Of a DNA stretch of 64,000 bases, positions 21,316 to 33,185 are shown one piece after another; position 1 is the stretch's first letter, and every line of letters begins with the position of its first letter. Source of the DNA: Dryas octopetala (taxonomy: Eukaryota > Streptophyta > Magnoliopsida > Rosales > Rosaceae); contig OY992832.1 in assembly GCA_963921425.1 (NCBI GenBank), positions 27,617,489 to 27,681,488 of the forward strand. Direction: 5' to 3'. Below the pieces are notes generated by a model, which did no database searches, was not told where the DNA came from, and saw only the letters and a program-made list of their open reading frames with translations. The position numbers and the translations under genes are program-made.

Positions 21316-21686
21316 TCTATCTCTCCCTCTCTCTCTTACTTTGAGAATTTACGGTGACTGTCTTTTCTACTATCTATTTGGGTAATGTTGTGAAGAAATA
21401 CAAGTTGTAAGAGCGATTGCTTATTTAATACGAAATATAAGTAGGAATAATCTGTTTAGTATAAAAGTCTTAATTCACAATTTGTATTATTTTCTTAGTA
21501 TAAAAGTCTTAATCTGTTTAATATAAGTAGGAATAATATGTTTAGTATAAAATTAAGTATATTATGATTAAGTGAATTCATTGTTTCCATCCATGTTTGT
21601 TTTGGTTGAAATTGCAGGATGTGTTCAATCTATTTCCAAATTTCAATGTGGCTGAGTTAATCTAGGCATGCATTTGCAGGTATACA
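20684..21686 (+). other. AT-rich interior of CACTA C with a CT microsatellite
   Basis: Mostly intron-like. A block near 21181-21240 (STFEKQISHLDNWQEEVYLK, followed by a GTACAT site) and one at 21618-21663 (DVFNLFPNFNVAELI) look exon-like but are unidentified. A (CT)n run lies at about 21280-21316. Phrases near 21190 and 21247 (CACATTTGAGAAACAGATTTCACATCTA) are duplicated in direct orientation. Confidence 0.4.
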
Positions 21687-23206
21687 TGTAACACCCTGAA
21701 CCTCGGGCCAATAAAAATACTGAACATCAAACTTTTAAATCTGTTTTCTCTTTCTTTTGAGCCATGCACTTAACATAATAAATAAATACATTTGATAAAT
21801 CAGAGTGTGAGCCCAAAAACATGTATGTAAAAATCACTGTATAAAATCAGTTAAATCAAAACAAAGTGGGTCCCACTGCCTCAACTTCTCCTTACTGCCT
21901 CCTCAGCCTGCTTAACCTGCAAAACACCAACAACCACACTGCACCATATCCATGGTACACCGGGTCGTTCAAACAAACAACCCGGTAAGCTCACTAGAGC
22001 TCGTATGAGTGCAATGACTTAAACAATAATCCTCAAATAATCCTTCAATTTCCATACTTAATAATAATCCACAATAAAACTTATAATTACTCAATCACAA
22101 TATAAATTCATAACCAATCATCCAAGTATCAAGATAAAACATAATTCCTCAAATTCACATCAAATCCCACTAATAATATTAATAATCATTTTGCAAGTCA
22201 ATTGCCTAATCGTCAACTATTAACCTCAACCTCAAATCATTTTTGTCTTAATTTAATAACCTCAGTGCATAATCATCCTCATTTCCATTCTCCAAGATTC
22301 AAGCCTAGACTTACCAAGTCCTAGTCAAATCAAGTCCTAGCAAACAAAGGCACACAAGAAATCAAGCAAACAGTTAAACTAACTAATTTCACTCACAGTC
22401 TAACCACGCAAAAAGACCGAAATGCCCTTCTTGGCTCCTTTGCTCGGATCTCCAATCCGGCAGCATAACGACATCGGGAAAAGAGATTTCTCGAGCCCGC
22501 GTACCTGTTAAGACCAGACAACCAACACAAATACCAATCATTAACACACATTCGCTAAACGACTGAAACGGGCGGCCGCCACCACACACGGTGACTGTCC
22601 AACCAAGAACAGTACACAGAACACACCAAAAACAACGACGGACCTTTGAAAAGACTCCTAGAGTTTCCGAAGAGGCACAACGACCGAGAAAAACCACCAA
22701 AATCGCGGCCACACAAGGCGGAGCTACAGTGGCCGTGGCTGCAAAATAGGAAAATCGGATCGAATCACAAATGGCTCAAACTAAGTACACAGACACGAAG
22801 GAGACGTCAAAAGGAGCCAAAATGATACCTGGGTCGACGGCCAATTCTCTCCGAAAATGGCCGAAACTGGCTGGAGAAGACAATCGGGCAACAATCTTCG
22901 ATCCGCCGCCGTTTGAGGTCATTGGAGCATGGGGTAACCACTGGGAGACTCGTCGTGGCCTGGGGAAGAGAACCCAGGTGGTCCGGCGCCGCGATTTGGC
23001 TGGAAAATGCAGATCGCCAGCGAGGGGAGGCTCGGCTGTTCCGCGCCGTTCGTTCGTCGTGGGTGATCGGCCGGAAAAATGGAGGCCACAGGGATAGAAA
23101 GGGGAGGTAGGCGAGCACTGTGGGCTAAACACCCAGCCCAGTCGCCGCCACGCGCCGGTGGCAAGGACGGTGAGGGTGAGGGGCGAGAGAGAGACAGACG
23201 CGTGAG

Positions 23207-23240
<34 letters not shown>

Positions 23241-23243
23241 AAT

Positions 23244-23311
<68 letters not shown>

Positions 23312-23636
23312 TCTGACTTTTTTGGTTTTAAAAACCACTTTCGTAAAAATTACAAGTGTGCCACTCACTTCACATGTCCGTATCTTTCAAACCGTAACTC
23401 CGATTGACGCGTGCCGCATGTCTACGAACTCGTGGACTCAAGACCTTTCCAACGTGCCCAAAGTCAAAGACGAAAGTCCATTAGTTTTAAACGTCAACTT
23501 TTGGGTCAAGCCCAATTTAAAACAAAAATTAAAAATTAAACCAAAACCTTTTAAATTTCTAAATAAATTCCCAAAATCCTTAAAATAAATTCGCAAAATA
23601 TTTAAAATAACTCTTTGAAAAATACGGGGTCTTACA
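21687..23636 (-). mobile_element. Solo LTR, family of element X, minus orientation
   Basis: On the + strand it runs TGTAACACCCTGAACC to GGGGTCTTACA (1950 bp) and is flanked by ATACA at 21682-21686 and 23637-23641. In its own direction it starts TGTAAGACCCCGTATTTTTC, like the LTRs of element X. It carries a long (GA)n tract at about 23210-23308. The long ORFs on both strands across that tract are low-complexity by-products. It interrupts an exon-like block of CACTA C that continues at 23642 (AKEIIEDLNLAFETK, then GTAATA). Confidence 0.92.
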
Positions 23637-24179
23637 ATACAAGCGAAGGAGATTATTGAGGATCTGAACCTTGCTTTTGAGACAAAGGTAATATTCCAAT
23701 AACAGTGAGAAAGCTACTCAAATCAAGGTTTCACCATATTAATTGGGACAAGAATTTTCAATAGCCTTATGATCAGGCTATGTACTACTGCTCATTAATT
23801 CTATAGGATCCTTGCTGCCCTTGCTGCAATCTTATTAATGCATGACGGCAATGTTTAGGATCTAGAGATGGATTTTGTGAAGGTGCTTATGGAGATAGAA
23901 TAGTGATTTTGGGCTATACATGCATTGATGAGGGCTATCCATATTTTTAGATGGATTTGTAATCTATTTTTGTTAACTTGATTACTCTTGAGTTTGAATG
24001 TTGGATTAATTTATATGAATGAAAGAATTGAAGTTGGATTACATTAGAAGCTTACTAATTGTTGCGTGGATGCATGCCAATCAATTTTTATCCATATCAG
24101 AAGCTTACTTTGGATTACATATCAGATTATGTAAAAATGCAACGATAAGGAATGAAGTTTCAACATCATTTAAAAAACA

Positions 24180-24649
24180 AAAAATCAATAACTAAAACAT
24201 ACTTTTATATCAGATTTTACGTACAAAAATGATATTTTATATGACTTTTTATATCAGATTTTAAGTACAAAACCGATATGTTATACACCTTTTTATATCG
24301 GATTTTAAGTACAAAACTAATATTTTATATATACTTTTATATCAGATTTTCATTACCAAGACGATATTGAATATATTGTTTATATCAGTTTGAAAAAAAA
24401 TAACGATATCATAAGTATTTTACATATCGGAATGCAGTTTTTAAGATATCAGAAATGGTTAATATCCGATAACGATGGTTGTATATGATGTTAGATTATC
24501 AAACAAATATGATATCTAATATAATATAGACATCAGTGGATAACCGATATCTAATATGGGGGAATAGATATCACCACTCAATATATCGGTAGGAAACCTA
24601 AATAGATATCGGTTTTTCACTGATATATATTAAGGTTTTTCTTGTAGTG
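24180..24649. repeat. Right subterminal and terminal repeats of CACTA C
   Basis: Dense TATATCAGATTTT, TATATCGG, GATATCAG and CCGATATC motifs, many about 30-45 bp apart, ending with CTTGTAGTG. The motif set is shared with CACTA D (32233-36149). Confidence 0.82.
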
Positions 24650-24652
24650 AAA

Positions 24653-25210
24653 GGCACGGGACAATATGCGTTATGTCCAAAATAGTAGGGTTAGCTTGGT
24701 GGCAAATACAATGTAGGTGGCGAGTGCGAAAGATTAGAATCCGGTCTACACTGACATGGTTTTCTATGGGGTTATTCAAGAAATTTGGGAGCTAGATTAT
24801 TGTGGTTTTCAGGTTCCTTTGTTTAAGTGTATGTGGGTAGAGAATAATAAGGGCATAAAGACAGATGACCTAGGGTTCTTATTGGTTAACCTTAATAGAA
24901 TAGGTCACAAGAAAGATGTGTTGCAGTGGCTGCCCAAGTGAAGTAAGTCTTTTATGTAGATGATCCACTTGATTCGAGCTGGTCAGTCGTGATTGTAGCC
25001 CCTAATAGAGACTGTTATGACTGTGTTCAAGAGGATGATTTAGGGAACAATGTGATTGATCATGAGTCCTTTACCAATGGCCTTCCATCTGTTGAGGAAT
25101 TTCATGAGCTGATGAATGAGGATGACACCACTTACAAGAGGCCTGATTGTGAGAAAATATGGATAGATCAGGCAAATAAAAAGAAAAACAATGTAATAGA
25201 GAGAATGTAA
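24653..25210 (+). pseudogene. CACTA TnpD-like transposase, part 3 (DUF4216 region)
   Basis: The end of the old CACTA transposase. After KARDNMRYVQNSRVSLVA comes the DUF4216 signature YGVIQEIWELDYCGFQVPLF, then KTDDLGFLLVNLNRIGHK. A frame change near 24930-24945 leads to FYVDDPLDSSWSVVI and an acidic tail ending at a TAA (25208-25210). Two stops occur within the first 30 codons. With parts 1 and 2 this gives the usual plant CACTA transposase order: Transposase_21, DUF4218, DUF4216. Confidence 0.85.
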
Positions 25211-25590
25211 TAGAGCTGCTATTGTGCATTATTTGCAAAAAATGTAATAGAGAGAATGTATATGTAATGGTACTGCTGTTGCTGGTTATGTTAAGTAAAT
25301 TATTTATATGTTTATTTTGTATTTGTAATCTTTCAATTTGTTTATGTGGAATTGTACTGCTGCTATTGTGCATTATTTGCATAAAATGTAATAAAGAGAA
25401 TGTATGTGTAATGGTACTGCTATTGCTGGTTGTGTTAAGTAAATTATCTATATGTGTATTTTGTATTTGTGATTTTTTAATTTGTTTATGTGAAATGGTA
25501 TTGCTGCTATTGTGCATTATTTGCATAAAATGTAATAGAGAGAATGTTATGTGTAATAGTACTGCTGCTGCTGGTTGTGTTAAGTAAATT
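25186..25590. repeat. 144-bp tandem repeat, about 2.8 copies
   Basis: TGCTATTGTGCATTATTTGCA recurs at 25217, 25361 and 25505, exactly 144 bp apart, with high similarity between units. Since 144 is a multiple of three, a frame stays open on both strands. It lies between the two genes of the old CACTA element. Confidence 0.85.
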
Positions 25591-25658
25591 ATTTCTATGT
25601 AAATTATTTTTATGTGTTAAGTAAATTAATTTTAATACTGACTTTATTTGTTATTTAT

Positions 25659-27514
25659 ATGGAACAAGAGCCAGCTGCGAAACATAAATGGTTACACCAA
25701 GGAAAAAGGAGTGCCAAGTGGAAGGCCAACTCAACACAGCTGGCCAGAAAAATTGTTAACACAACCAAGTGGAAGGCCAAAAATGCCTCATCACCAGCCA
25801 AGTCCAAGGCCAAAAAGGCCTCATCACCAGCCAAGTCCAAGTCCAAGTCCAAGGCCGAAAAGGCCTCGTCAGCAGCCAAACCCAAGGCCAAAAAGGCCTT
25901 ATCACTAGCCAAGTCCAAGGCCAAAAATGCCTCATCACCCAAGTCCAAGGCCAATCAGACTGGTCGTGGGGTTACAACCATGCACAGAATTATTGTGAAG
26001 AAAGCGCAGGGAAGAAAGATGAAAGTGGAGTTTAATTCCCATGGCGCACCTTGCGGAGATACACGTTCAACTTTGATGTCGTACATTGGGGTTTTGGTCC
26101 GGACCACAGTGCCAATCATTTATCAAAGTTGGCCAGCTATAGATGACACCATAAAACAGAACATATAGGAGGATGTTATGGTAATTATAAAACCTTAGAA
26201 TTGAATTTGCAACTGCACCTTCCTTTTAGCCTTTTTTTTTCTTTATTTAGTGGATAACCATGTGCTATTTTTCATGATCGACTTGATGTAGAGTGCATTT
26301 GAACTGGACCTGTCAAGAAGGAAGCATGTTTTGTCGTCCGTTGGCATCAAATGGAGAACATGCAAGACTATGCTGACACGCAAATACATTCTTCCATTCA
26401 TAAACGATGAGAAGATGTTAAAATCACCACCAAAGGAGTATAAAGGCATCGAGCAAGTCCATTGGGATCAGTTTGTTTCTAGTAAGGTTACGTAGTCCTT
26501 TATGGTATGTTATATATGTATGAAATTTAGATTTATGTGTTTTGACTTAACTGACTGGTAGGTACTTTATTTGAGAATATGGTGTTGTCTTAATTGTAGG
26601 AAAAACACGAGGCTCAACGTCAAAGAACCCTCAAGAGGAAGTATCATCATAAACTTTCACGGAAGGGCTACATTGGAATGGAGGAGGCTTTGGTAAGATT
26701 CTTAACAATCCATCTGTTGGCAGCATTTGCCTTTTTTATAAGCCCAGAAGTTCTGATATTTTTTTTTAATAAGGGCCTCTATTTTAGTGGTTTTAATTAT
26801 AAACTTATAAATTGTTCATTATTTTGATTATAACTTAGAGGAAAGAAAGTTTTGGGGAGGATGACATCGACCGTTCAGTCCTATAGAAGAGGGCACGAGA
26901 AGACTCTAATGGGAAATTGGATGAGGAAGTTTCTGAAGTAGTGAATATCATTGTAAGTGCATAAAATTTACATTGTGCTTATACATGACTGTCATTGCTT
27001 ATTCGTTGATAAGTATTTAAATTATGCATTATAATGTCAGGATGACTTGCTGGAAAAGAAGAAGAATGGAGAGTTGTAGGTTGAGGGTGCTAATGATGCG
27101 CTGACAATGGCTTTGAACACACCTGAGCATTCTGGTAGGGTCAGAGCAGTGGGTGGAAATGTCAACCCTCATGTGTACTTCAACATACCTAAAAAACCGA
27201 GGGATATAATTACAAAGAAAGAGCTGATTGCAATGTTTATGAAGGACTGTGAGGGGCTTTTGGAGAGGCTTGAAATATTGGAGAAGAAACAACTTGGTAA
27301 TTCACTTGTTACACCAAAGATGGTACCTGCAGGCCAAGGTATGATGTCCGATAAAACAAGCTATGTTTATGAGGAAAAGGCTAAGGGTGTGGATGTCGAG
27401 GTGAAAAAGAAAGCTGCTGATGTTGAAGAGGTTGATATTGCAGAAACTGTCAAGGTAGTTGCTCCCTCCTTTCATTATGATAATCTTGTGAACACTTGTA
27501 AAAATAGAGCTTAA
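25659..27514 (+). pseudogene. CACTA TnpA-like second protein (Transposase_24 / TNP1 type), multi-exon
   Basis: Starts at MEQEPAAKHKW in frame with an earlier ATG at 25614. Residues about 30-105 are a lysine- and alanine-rich repeat (AKSKAKKASSP units) like a histone H1 tail. Then comes a conserved block with HGAPCGDTRSTLMSYIGVLVR, an in-frame stop at 26166-26168, and exon-like blocks with plant splice signals: 26292-26495 (FELDLSRRKHVLSSVGIKWR), 26601-26692 (KRKYHHKLSRKGYIGMEEAL), 26838-26952 and 27042-27514 (TPEHSGRVRAVGG). Further stops near 26885 and 27076. In En/Spm, TnpA binds subterminal repeats and acts with TnpD in the nucleus. This copy is decayed. The element's right end is lost at 27594. 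Confidence 0.8.
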
Positions 27515-27594
27515 AAAATGTTTGCCTAGAGTCTTGAACAATGTATCTTTTATTGACTGTTCTATAAGTTTTTGGACCTTAGAATGTATCTTCA

Positions 27595-30364
27595 TGTAAC
27601 GCCCCGAACCTAGGGCCCAAAAAAATACTGAACATCAAACTTTTAAACCTGTTTTCTCTTTCTTTTGAGTCATGCACAACAACATAAATAAATACAATTT
27701 TACCAAAAACATTAAATCGAAAACATTGTGTACAAACAATTAAATAAAACTCCTGAGTCCCATTGCCTCGACTTCTCGCCACTGCTTCCTTAGCCTGCTT
27801 AACCTGCAAACACAAACCCTACACCACATCCATGCTGTACCGGGTCATTCAAACAAACAACCCGGTAAGCCCACTAGAGCTCGTATGAGTGAAATGACTT
27901 AATCAATTTTTCTCAATAAGAAATCACATGACCTCAAACTACTTTTTCTCAATTATCACAATTTACTATCCACATAATATTCGCAATAAATCCAAGGCAT
28001 AAATAATTAATCCTCATAAGTCTATCCACCAATAATAATAAATCAAAAAATTCCGACAAATTAATTGCCTAATCGTCAACTAACAACCTCAACCTCAATC
28101 ATTCGCATCCTAATTAATAACCTCAATGCATAATCACCATCATTGTCCCTCCTCAAGATTCAGGTCTAGACTTAACCAAATCCTAGCATACAACGTAATA
28201 CAAGCACACAACACAAATAATCATCTATCTAATTTCAGTCACGTCGCTCTTTGTAATCCTTCAGCTTTGAAACTATTTTCAAAATATCTTCTTTCAAATC
28301 TATTTTTTTAATCTCCTCAACCGCAAATCAAACTCTAAAAATAACAAGGTTCTCAAGCTGGAAAATCGATATTATCTACTGTATATAAATAGTTTAGGCT
28401 GAAAACTTTCATCTCAAATAAACCTCGATATACTAGAAAAGCAATAAAACTGTTCAAGCTGATAAATATCAAATTTGAACTAAATTTATCTTTGGAAACT
28501 GATATCTCAAAACACTCATACTTAAAACTCATGTCATTCTCATACCCGTACTGTAGAAAATGTCCTGGCCACAATCCCGCGCACTGGCAGGCTCAAATCT
28601 CGGCCATAATCTCATACGGAGGGGTCACCCCGCACGAGCCTGCTCGTGCCTGCTCGTGTCCTAGCCACAATCTTATACGGAGGGGTCACTCCGCACGAGC
28701 AGGCTCGTCGATCAATACGTGCATTTACACATCAGTCTTTAAATATTCTTTTCAAAATTCTCCTTATCAAACCCACTCATCTAAAGGAGGTGTCTCTCCT
28801 CAAATCACAACGTCTCCATCAACATTGTATAAATAATCAATTATAAACAAAATCCACTCACTGTTACTCCGAACTACACCGAAACCTTTCCGAGATTGAT
28901 TCCTACTTACGACCCTTCACTTGTTTATCACTCAAATCATACCAATATTTCCTCAATACTTAATTCGATCAAATCGGTATAATAATCGCCTAATCATCAT
29001 TTATTTACCTCGACAATAAACATTTCTTCCATAATTCAGCAATTATCTTCAGGACAAACTCTAAAATTCCAAATTAATTTCCTTAGCCTCAGATCCTCAT
29101 CAATTCATTCTCATGATCCAAATCCTACACTTAGCCTTTTCTAACACACAACAACAAACACACAAACATGAAATTCACTAACGGTACTCTACATTAATAA
29201 CCGATAAGTTTCACTCACAGTTTAACCGTGTGTAAAGACCGAAATACCCTTGAACGGCTCCATTGCTCAGATATCAAATCTGGTAGCATGACTGCATCGG
29301 AAATAAGATTTCTCGAGCCCGTGTACCGAAACGCAACCAGACCCAAGAATTGATCTCTGGATGCTCTGAGAAGGATGATTTACAAGGAAAACTACCCAAC
29401 CCGCTGCCACAAGTGGCGGAGTTGGCGGTGGCAGCGGCGGTGAGCCGGACCTGTACAAGAAAATCGACAAATTCAAGCCCAAACTCAAAGCATAGACTTC
29501 AATTCAATTGAAATGGGTCAAAAGCAATCCAAATATCCGAAATGGATACAAGCCCTAAAATTCAAACTTCAAATTTCTCAAAGTTGACCAACAAAACCAA
29601 GGGGGAAAGATAGTTCATACCAAAAGGATAAACTTTCATAACAGGGTCGATGGCCAAAAGTCGCCGGAAAAGCTCGAAATTGGCCGGAGAAGGCACCGGC
29701 CTTCTCAGCCTCGATCCGCCGTTGAGGAGCGTTGGGTGGACGATCGGAGCACACCACCGTGCTCGACTCAACGAGAGGAAGCTTCCAGGGCCGGAGCTGG
29801 GCCGCGAAGACGCCGGAAACGACGAGTCAACGCCGGAGCTCCAAACGGCCGAAAACTGGGTCTTGGGTTTCAGGCTTTTCTGGGTTGAACAGAGACCAGG
29901 TAGGGCAAGAAGGAGGGACGGCGAGGTTGGTGGGCCAAAAACCCAGCCCATCTGCCGCCGGACGCGCTGCTACGCGCCGGTGGCAAATCGGTGAAGGTGA
30001 GAGAGAGACAGACGCGGGAGGGAGGGAGAGAGAAAGACAGACTGAAATTTTGGGTTTTAAAACCACTTTTGTAAAAATTTACAAGTTTGCCCTTTACTTC
30101 AAATGCCCGTAACTTTCAAACCATAACTCCGATCGACACATGCTACGTGTCTACGAACTCGTGGATTCGAAATTTTTCCAACGAGTCCAAAGTCAAAACC
30201 AAAAGCCCAATAGAATAAAATTGCAACTTTTGGGTCGAGCCCAATTTAAAAATAAATTTAAAAATAAATCCAAAACATTTTGTTTCTCAAATAAATTCCC
30301 AAAATCCTTGAAATAAATTCTCAAAATATTTAAAATAAATCTTTGAAAAATACGGGGTCTCACA
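27595..30364 (-). repeat. 3' LTR of element X
   Basis: On the + strand it runs TGTAACGCCCCGAACC to GGGGTCTCACA. It contains two units of the TGGCCAGGAT-type repeat in reverse (28563-28700). At 28498-28502 it has the uninterrupted version of the site into which CACTA D inserted in the other LTR. ORFs around 29560-30112 on both strands come from GC-rich U3-like sequence. Confidence 0.9.
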
Positions 30365-30380
30365 ATCTACCCCCCTTAAA
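30365..30380 (-). other. Polypurine tract of element X
   Basis: ATCTACCCCCCTTAAA on the + strand gives TTTAAGGGGGGTAGAT in element direction, directly before the LTR start TGTGAGACCCC. It is next to the complement of TTTCGAGGACGAAAT, the same motif as in element A. Confidence 0.87.
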
Positions 30381-31310
30381 ATAATTTCGTCCTCGAAATT
30401 CCCAAGGGAAAGTAAAAGCGAAAAATAACTTCACACAAACACAACAAGCACAAGCAACAACAAATCACACGTCAGAAAAACTCTTTCAGTTAAAAGAAAG
30501 TTGGAAATAACACAAGCAAGACGAAAAGTAACAATAAAATGACGACTGAATCCTTCACTTAAGAGCTGCAGGCAACAAGCTTGTCGTGTTCCATCCGAAT
30601 CTATTTTCCAAGATCTTCAAGTGCATCCAGCTTGGTCATCAATTCCCTCGAGTAGTTTGCCACGGTTCTCGAAACTCTGAATTCTCCTTCTGCAGAACTT
30701 TCATCTTCAAGTATGAGTCGCTCAATCACTTCTAAAGCGTTGCCACAAGAGATCGCAAAATTGTAACCGTTGAATTCTAGCAAACAAACAACAACCTAAG
30801 TCTTACCTAGCTGCTACCTCTAAACTCTACTTGCTTGGTGAACTAACCAGCTAGGGTGAAACTCTTTAACCAACTAAAAATACTACTTCACTAATTCTCT
30901 TGAACCTTTGTTCTCTGATTAATAAACTTAGTCCAACCTTTCTAAATTCAAACCTCTTACTAAATCTCTAACTTCAACATTTCCTGAACTTGCTGAGGAG
31001 CAGAGAGGCGATGGCAGTGCAGGGGACATTTCTCAAAACTTTCTCAAACATTTTTCATGGCTCAAATAAAATACTTTTATGAAATCACTTGAAAATCATT
31101 TTATTTTCTCAAACTGGCTTCTTAAACACTTTCTTAACTGATTTTCTCAAACAGGTTTCTCAAATCCTCTGTAACATCACCATTCCTCACCCAGGCAGTG
31201 TGGGATGACTCACTTCTCCTCACCTGGTAGCTCGCCACTGCCTCGTGCAGCCGCCCACTCAGGGTCTTGGTCCCTGGGTCTTGCAATCCACACACATCCG
31301 GCCGGGTCTA
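30381..31310 (-). other. Interior of element X, no recognisable coding
   Basis: About 930 bp. One short minus-strand ORF (30783-30601, 60 codons, MLEFNGYNFAISCGNAL) has no family I recognise. No gag, protease, RT or integrase motif is visible in any frame. Confidence 0.6.
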
Positions 31311-31322
31311 GCTCTGATACCA
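31311..31322 (-). other. Primer binding site of element X, initiator tRNA-Met type
   Basis: GCTCTGATACCA is the complement of TGGTATCAGAGC and lies three bases from the LTR boundary at 31326, confirming the minus orientation. Confidence 0.88.
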
Positions 31323-32232
31323 ATCTGTAACGCCCCGAACCTCGGGCCCATAAAAATACTGAACATCAAACTTTTAAACCTGCTTTCTCTTTCTTTTGAG
31401 CCATGCACAACAACATAAATAAATACAATTTTACCAAAAACATTAAATCGAAAACATTGTGTAAAAACAATTAAATAAAACTCCTGAATCTCATTGCCTC
31501 GACTTCTCCCCACTGCTTCCTCAGCCTGCTTAACCTGCAAACACAAACCCTACACCACATCCATGGTGTATCGGGTCATTCAAACAAACAACCCGGTAAG
31601 CCCACTAGAGCTCGTATGAGTGCAATGACTTAATCAATTTTTCTCAATAAGAAATCATATGACCTCAAACTACTTTTCCTCAATTATCACAATTTACTAT
31701 CCACATAATATTCGCAATAAATCCAAGGCATAAATAATTAATCCTCATAAGTCTATCCACCAATAATAATAAATCAAAACATTCCAGCAAATTAATTGCC
31801 TAATCGTCAACTAACAACCTCAACCTCAATCATTTACATCCTAATTAATAACCTCAATGCATAATCACCATCATTGTCCCTCCTCAAGATTCAGGCCTAG
31901 ACTTAACCAAATCCTAACATACAACGTAATACAAGCACACAACACAAATAATCATTTATCTAATTTCAGTCACGTCGCTCTTTGTAATCCTTCAGCTTTG
32001 AAACTATTTTCAAAATCTCTTCTTTCAAATCTATTTAATTTTTTAATCTCCTCAACTGCAAATCAAACTCTGAAAATAACAAGTTTCTCAAGCTGGAAAA
32101 TCGATATTATCTACTGTATATAAATAGTTTAGGCTGAAAACTTTCATCTTAAACAAACCTTGATATACTAGAAAAGCAATAAAACTGTTCAAGCTGAGAA
32201 ATATCAAATCTGAACTAAATTTATCTTTGGAA

Positions 32233-32690
32233 CACTACAACAAAAATGTCGATAGATATCAGTCGTGGACTGATATCTATTTGGGTAGCCGCCTGATATA
32301 GCGCGTCGTGATATCTAATGTTCACATTTTAGATATCAGTTTTAAACTGATATGTAAACATTGTTTATATATTATTTTTGATATTATTACTGATATCTAT
32401 AAAATCCGAATATCAATAGTTCTGATCAATACATATCGTATTTGAGGTAGAATATGATATAAAACCATGATATCAATATCAGGTTTGAGGTAGAATATGA
32501 TTTAAAATCTTGGTATCAATATCAGGTATATGATAAAATCTGATATGTAATCTCGATATCAATATCAGGTATGAAACATACTCTGATATCTAAATATTGT
32601 TTATATATCAGGTCTGAGAGAGAATCTGATATCAAAATGACATAACATTTCAGTTTTTAGACCAAAAATGATTTGGAATGTATGATATAT
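32233..32690. repeat. Left subterminal repeats of CACTA D
   Basis: Repeated GATATCAG, TGATATCTA, CTGATATGTAA and TATCAATATCAGG motifs in both directions. AATATCAGG recurs several times between about 32470 and 32570. Confidence 0.82.
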
Positions 32691-32932
32691 ATTAGTTTTT
32701 TTTTTCACCTAAAAAGGATATCAATGAATTAAATACAATTGTGCCTGTATTTTGAAATGGCCTGAAATTTGTGCAAGTATAAAATCTTTCATTCCCATAT
32801 ATTTCATATTTTAAGCACCAATAACATTCAAAGTACCCAAAAAGGGATTACAATATAATATCCAACAAGTAGTTCCAACAAGTGATGTTTCTTAGTTGTC
32901 CTTTTGTTTTTTAAGAAATGCAAATTACTTAC

Positions 32933-33185
32933 AGAGGACCTTCCTTTAGCTTACTGAGTAGCCCATCCTATACGAGTGCATCCACACCAACTGCTGAAAT
33001 GGCGGAATTCTCTTCATTTGCAATCAAGACAACCACCACATGCAGTTGACTTCAATTTTGGCTTTGTCTCCCCCAGCCTTCTCATGAGCTCAGTTACAAG
33101 TTCAACATGCCCCAAGCAATCAACTAGTAGTTCCACGACCACAAAGTTTATCCCCATCGATACTCAATGAGAATGGATCAAATTC
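32933..33185 (-). pseudogene. Captured acetylornithine deacetylase (ArgE/M20 family) exon
   Basis: A single exon with splice signals at both ends on the minus strand: TTGCAG before 33185 and GTAAGT after 32933. It starts EFDPFSLSIDGDKLCGRGTT. Short indels then move reading to a second frame (VDCLGHVELVTELMRRLGE, KPKLKST) and a third (VLIANEENSAISAVGVDALV). Together they match plant acetylornithine deacetylase, a metallopeptidase-fold enzyme of ornithine/arginine metabolism. The CGRGTT and DCLGH parts border the metal-binding aspartate. The frameshifts show that it is not selected for the enzyme's function. Only one exon of the enzyme is present. Confidence 0.85.

Larger units (their letters stand above)
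15034..24649. mobile_element. Pack-type CACTA transposon C with citrate synthase exons
   Basis: Inverted ends CACTACAAGAAAAAT (left) and its counterpart CACTACAAGAAAAAC (right, complement strand) with an AAA duplication. GATATC-type subterminal repeats fill both flanks. Total length is 9616 bp; without two solo LTRs and their duplications it is about 4785 bp. No transposase is visible, so it would depend on an autonomous relative. The interior holds spliced-gene-like sequence: citrate synthase exons (15806-16491), a kinesin-like exon (20624-20683) and other exon-like pieces. It inserted into the transposase gene of a different CACTA element. Confidence 0.92.

Noticed and set aside
22771..23588. 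Several ORFs over 100 codons on both strands, with RERERE and SLSLSL stretches
   Set aside because: They are translations of the (GA)n tract and GC-rich sequence of a solo LTR.
25071..25526. Minus-strand ORF of 151 codons with repeated NSSTI and HKQI units
   Set aside because: It is the reverse reading of the 144-bp tandem repeat, open only because the period is a multiple of three.
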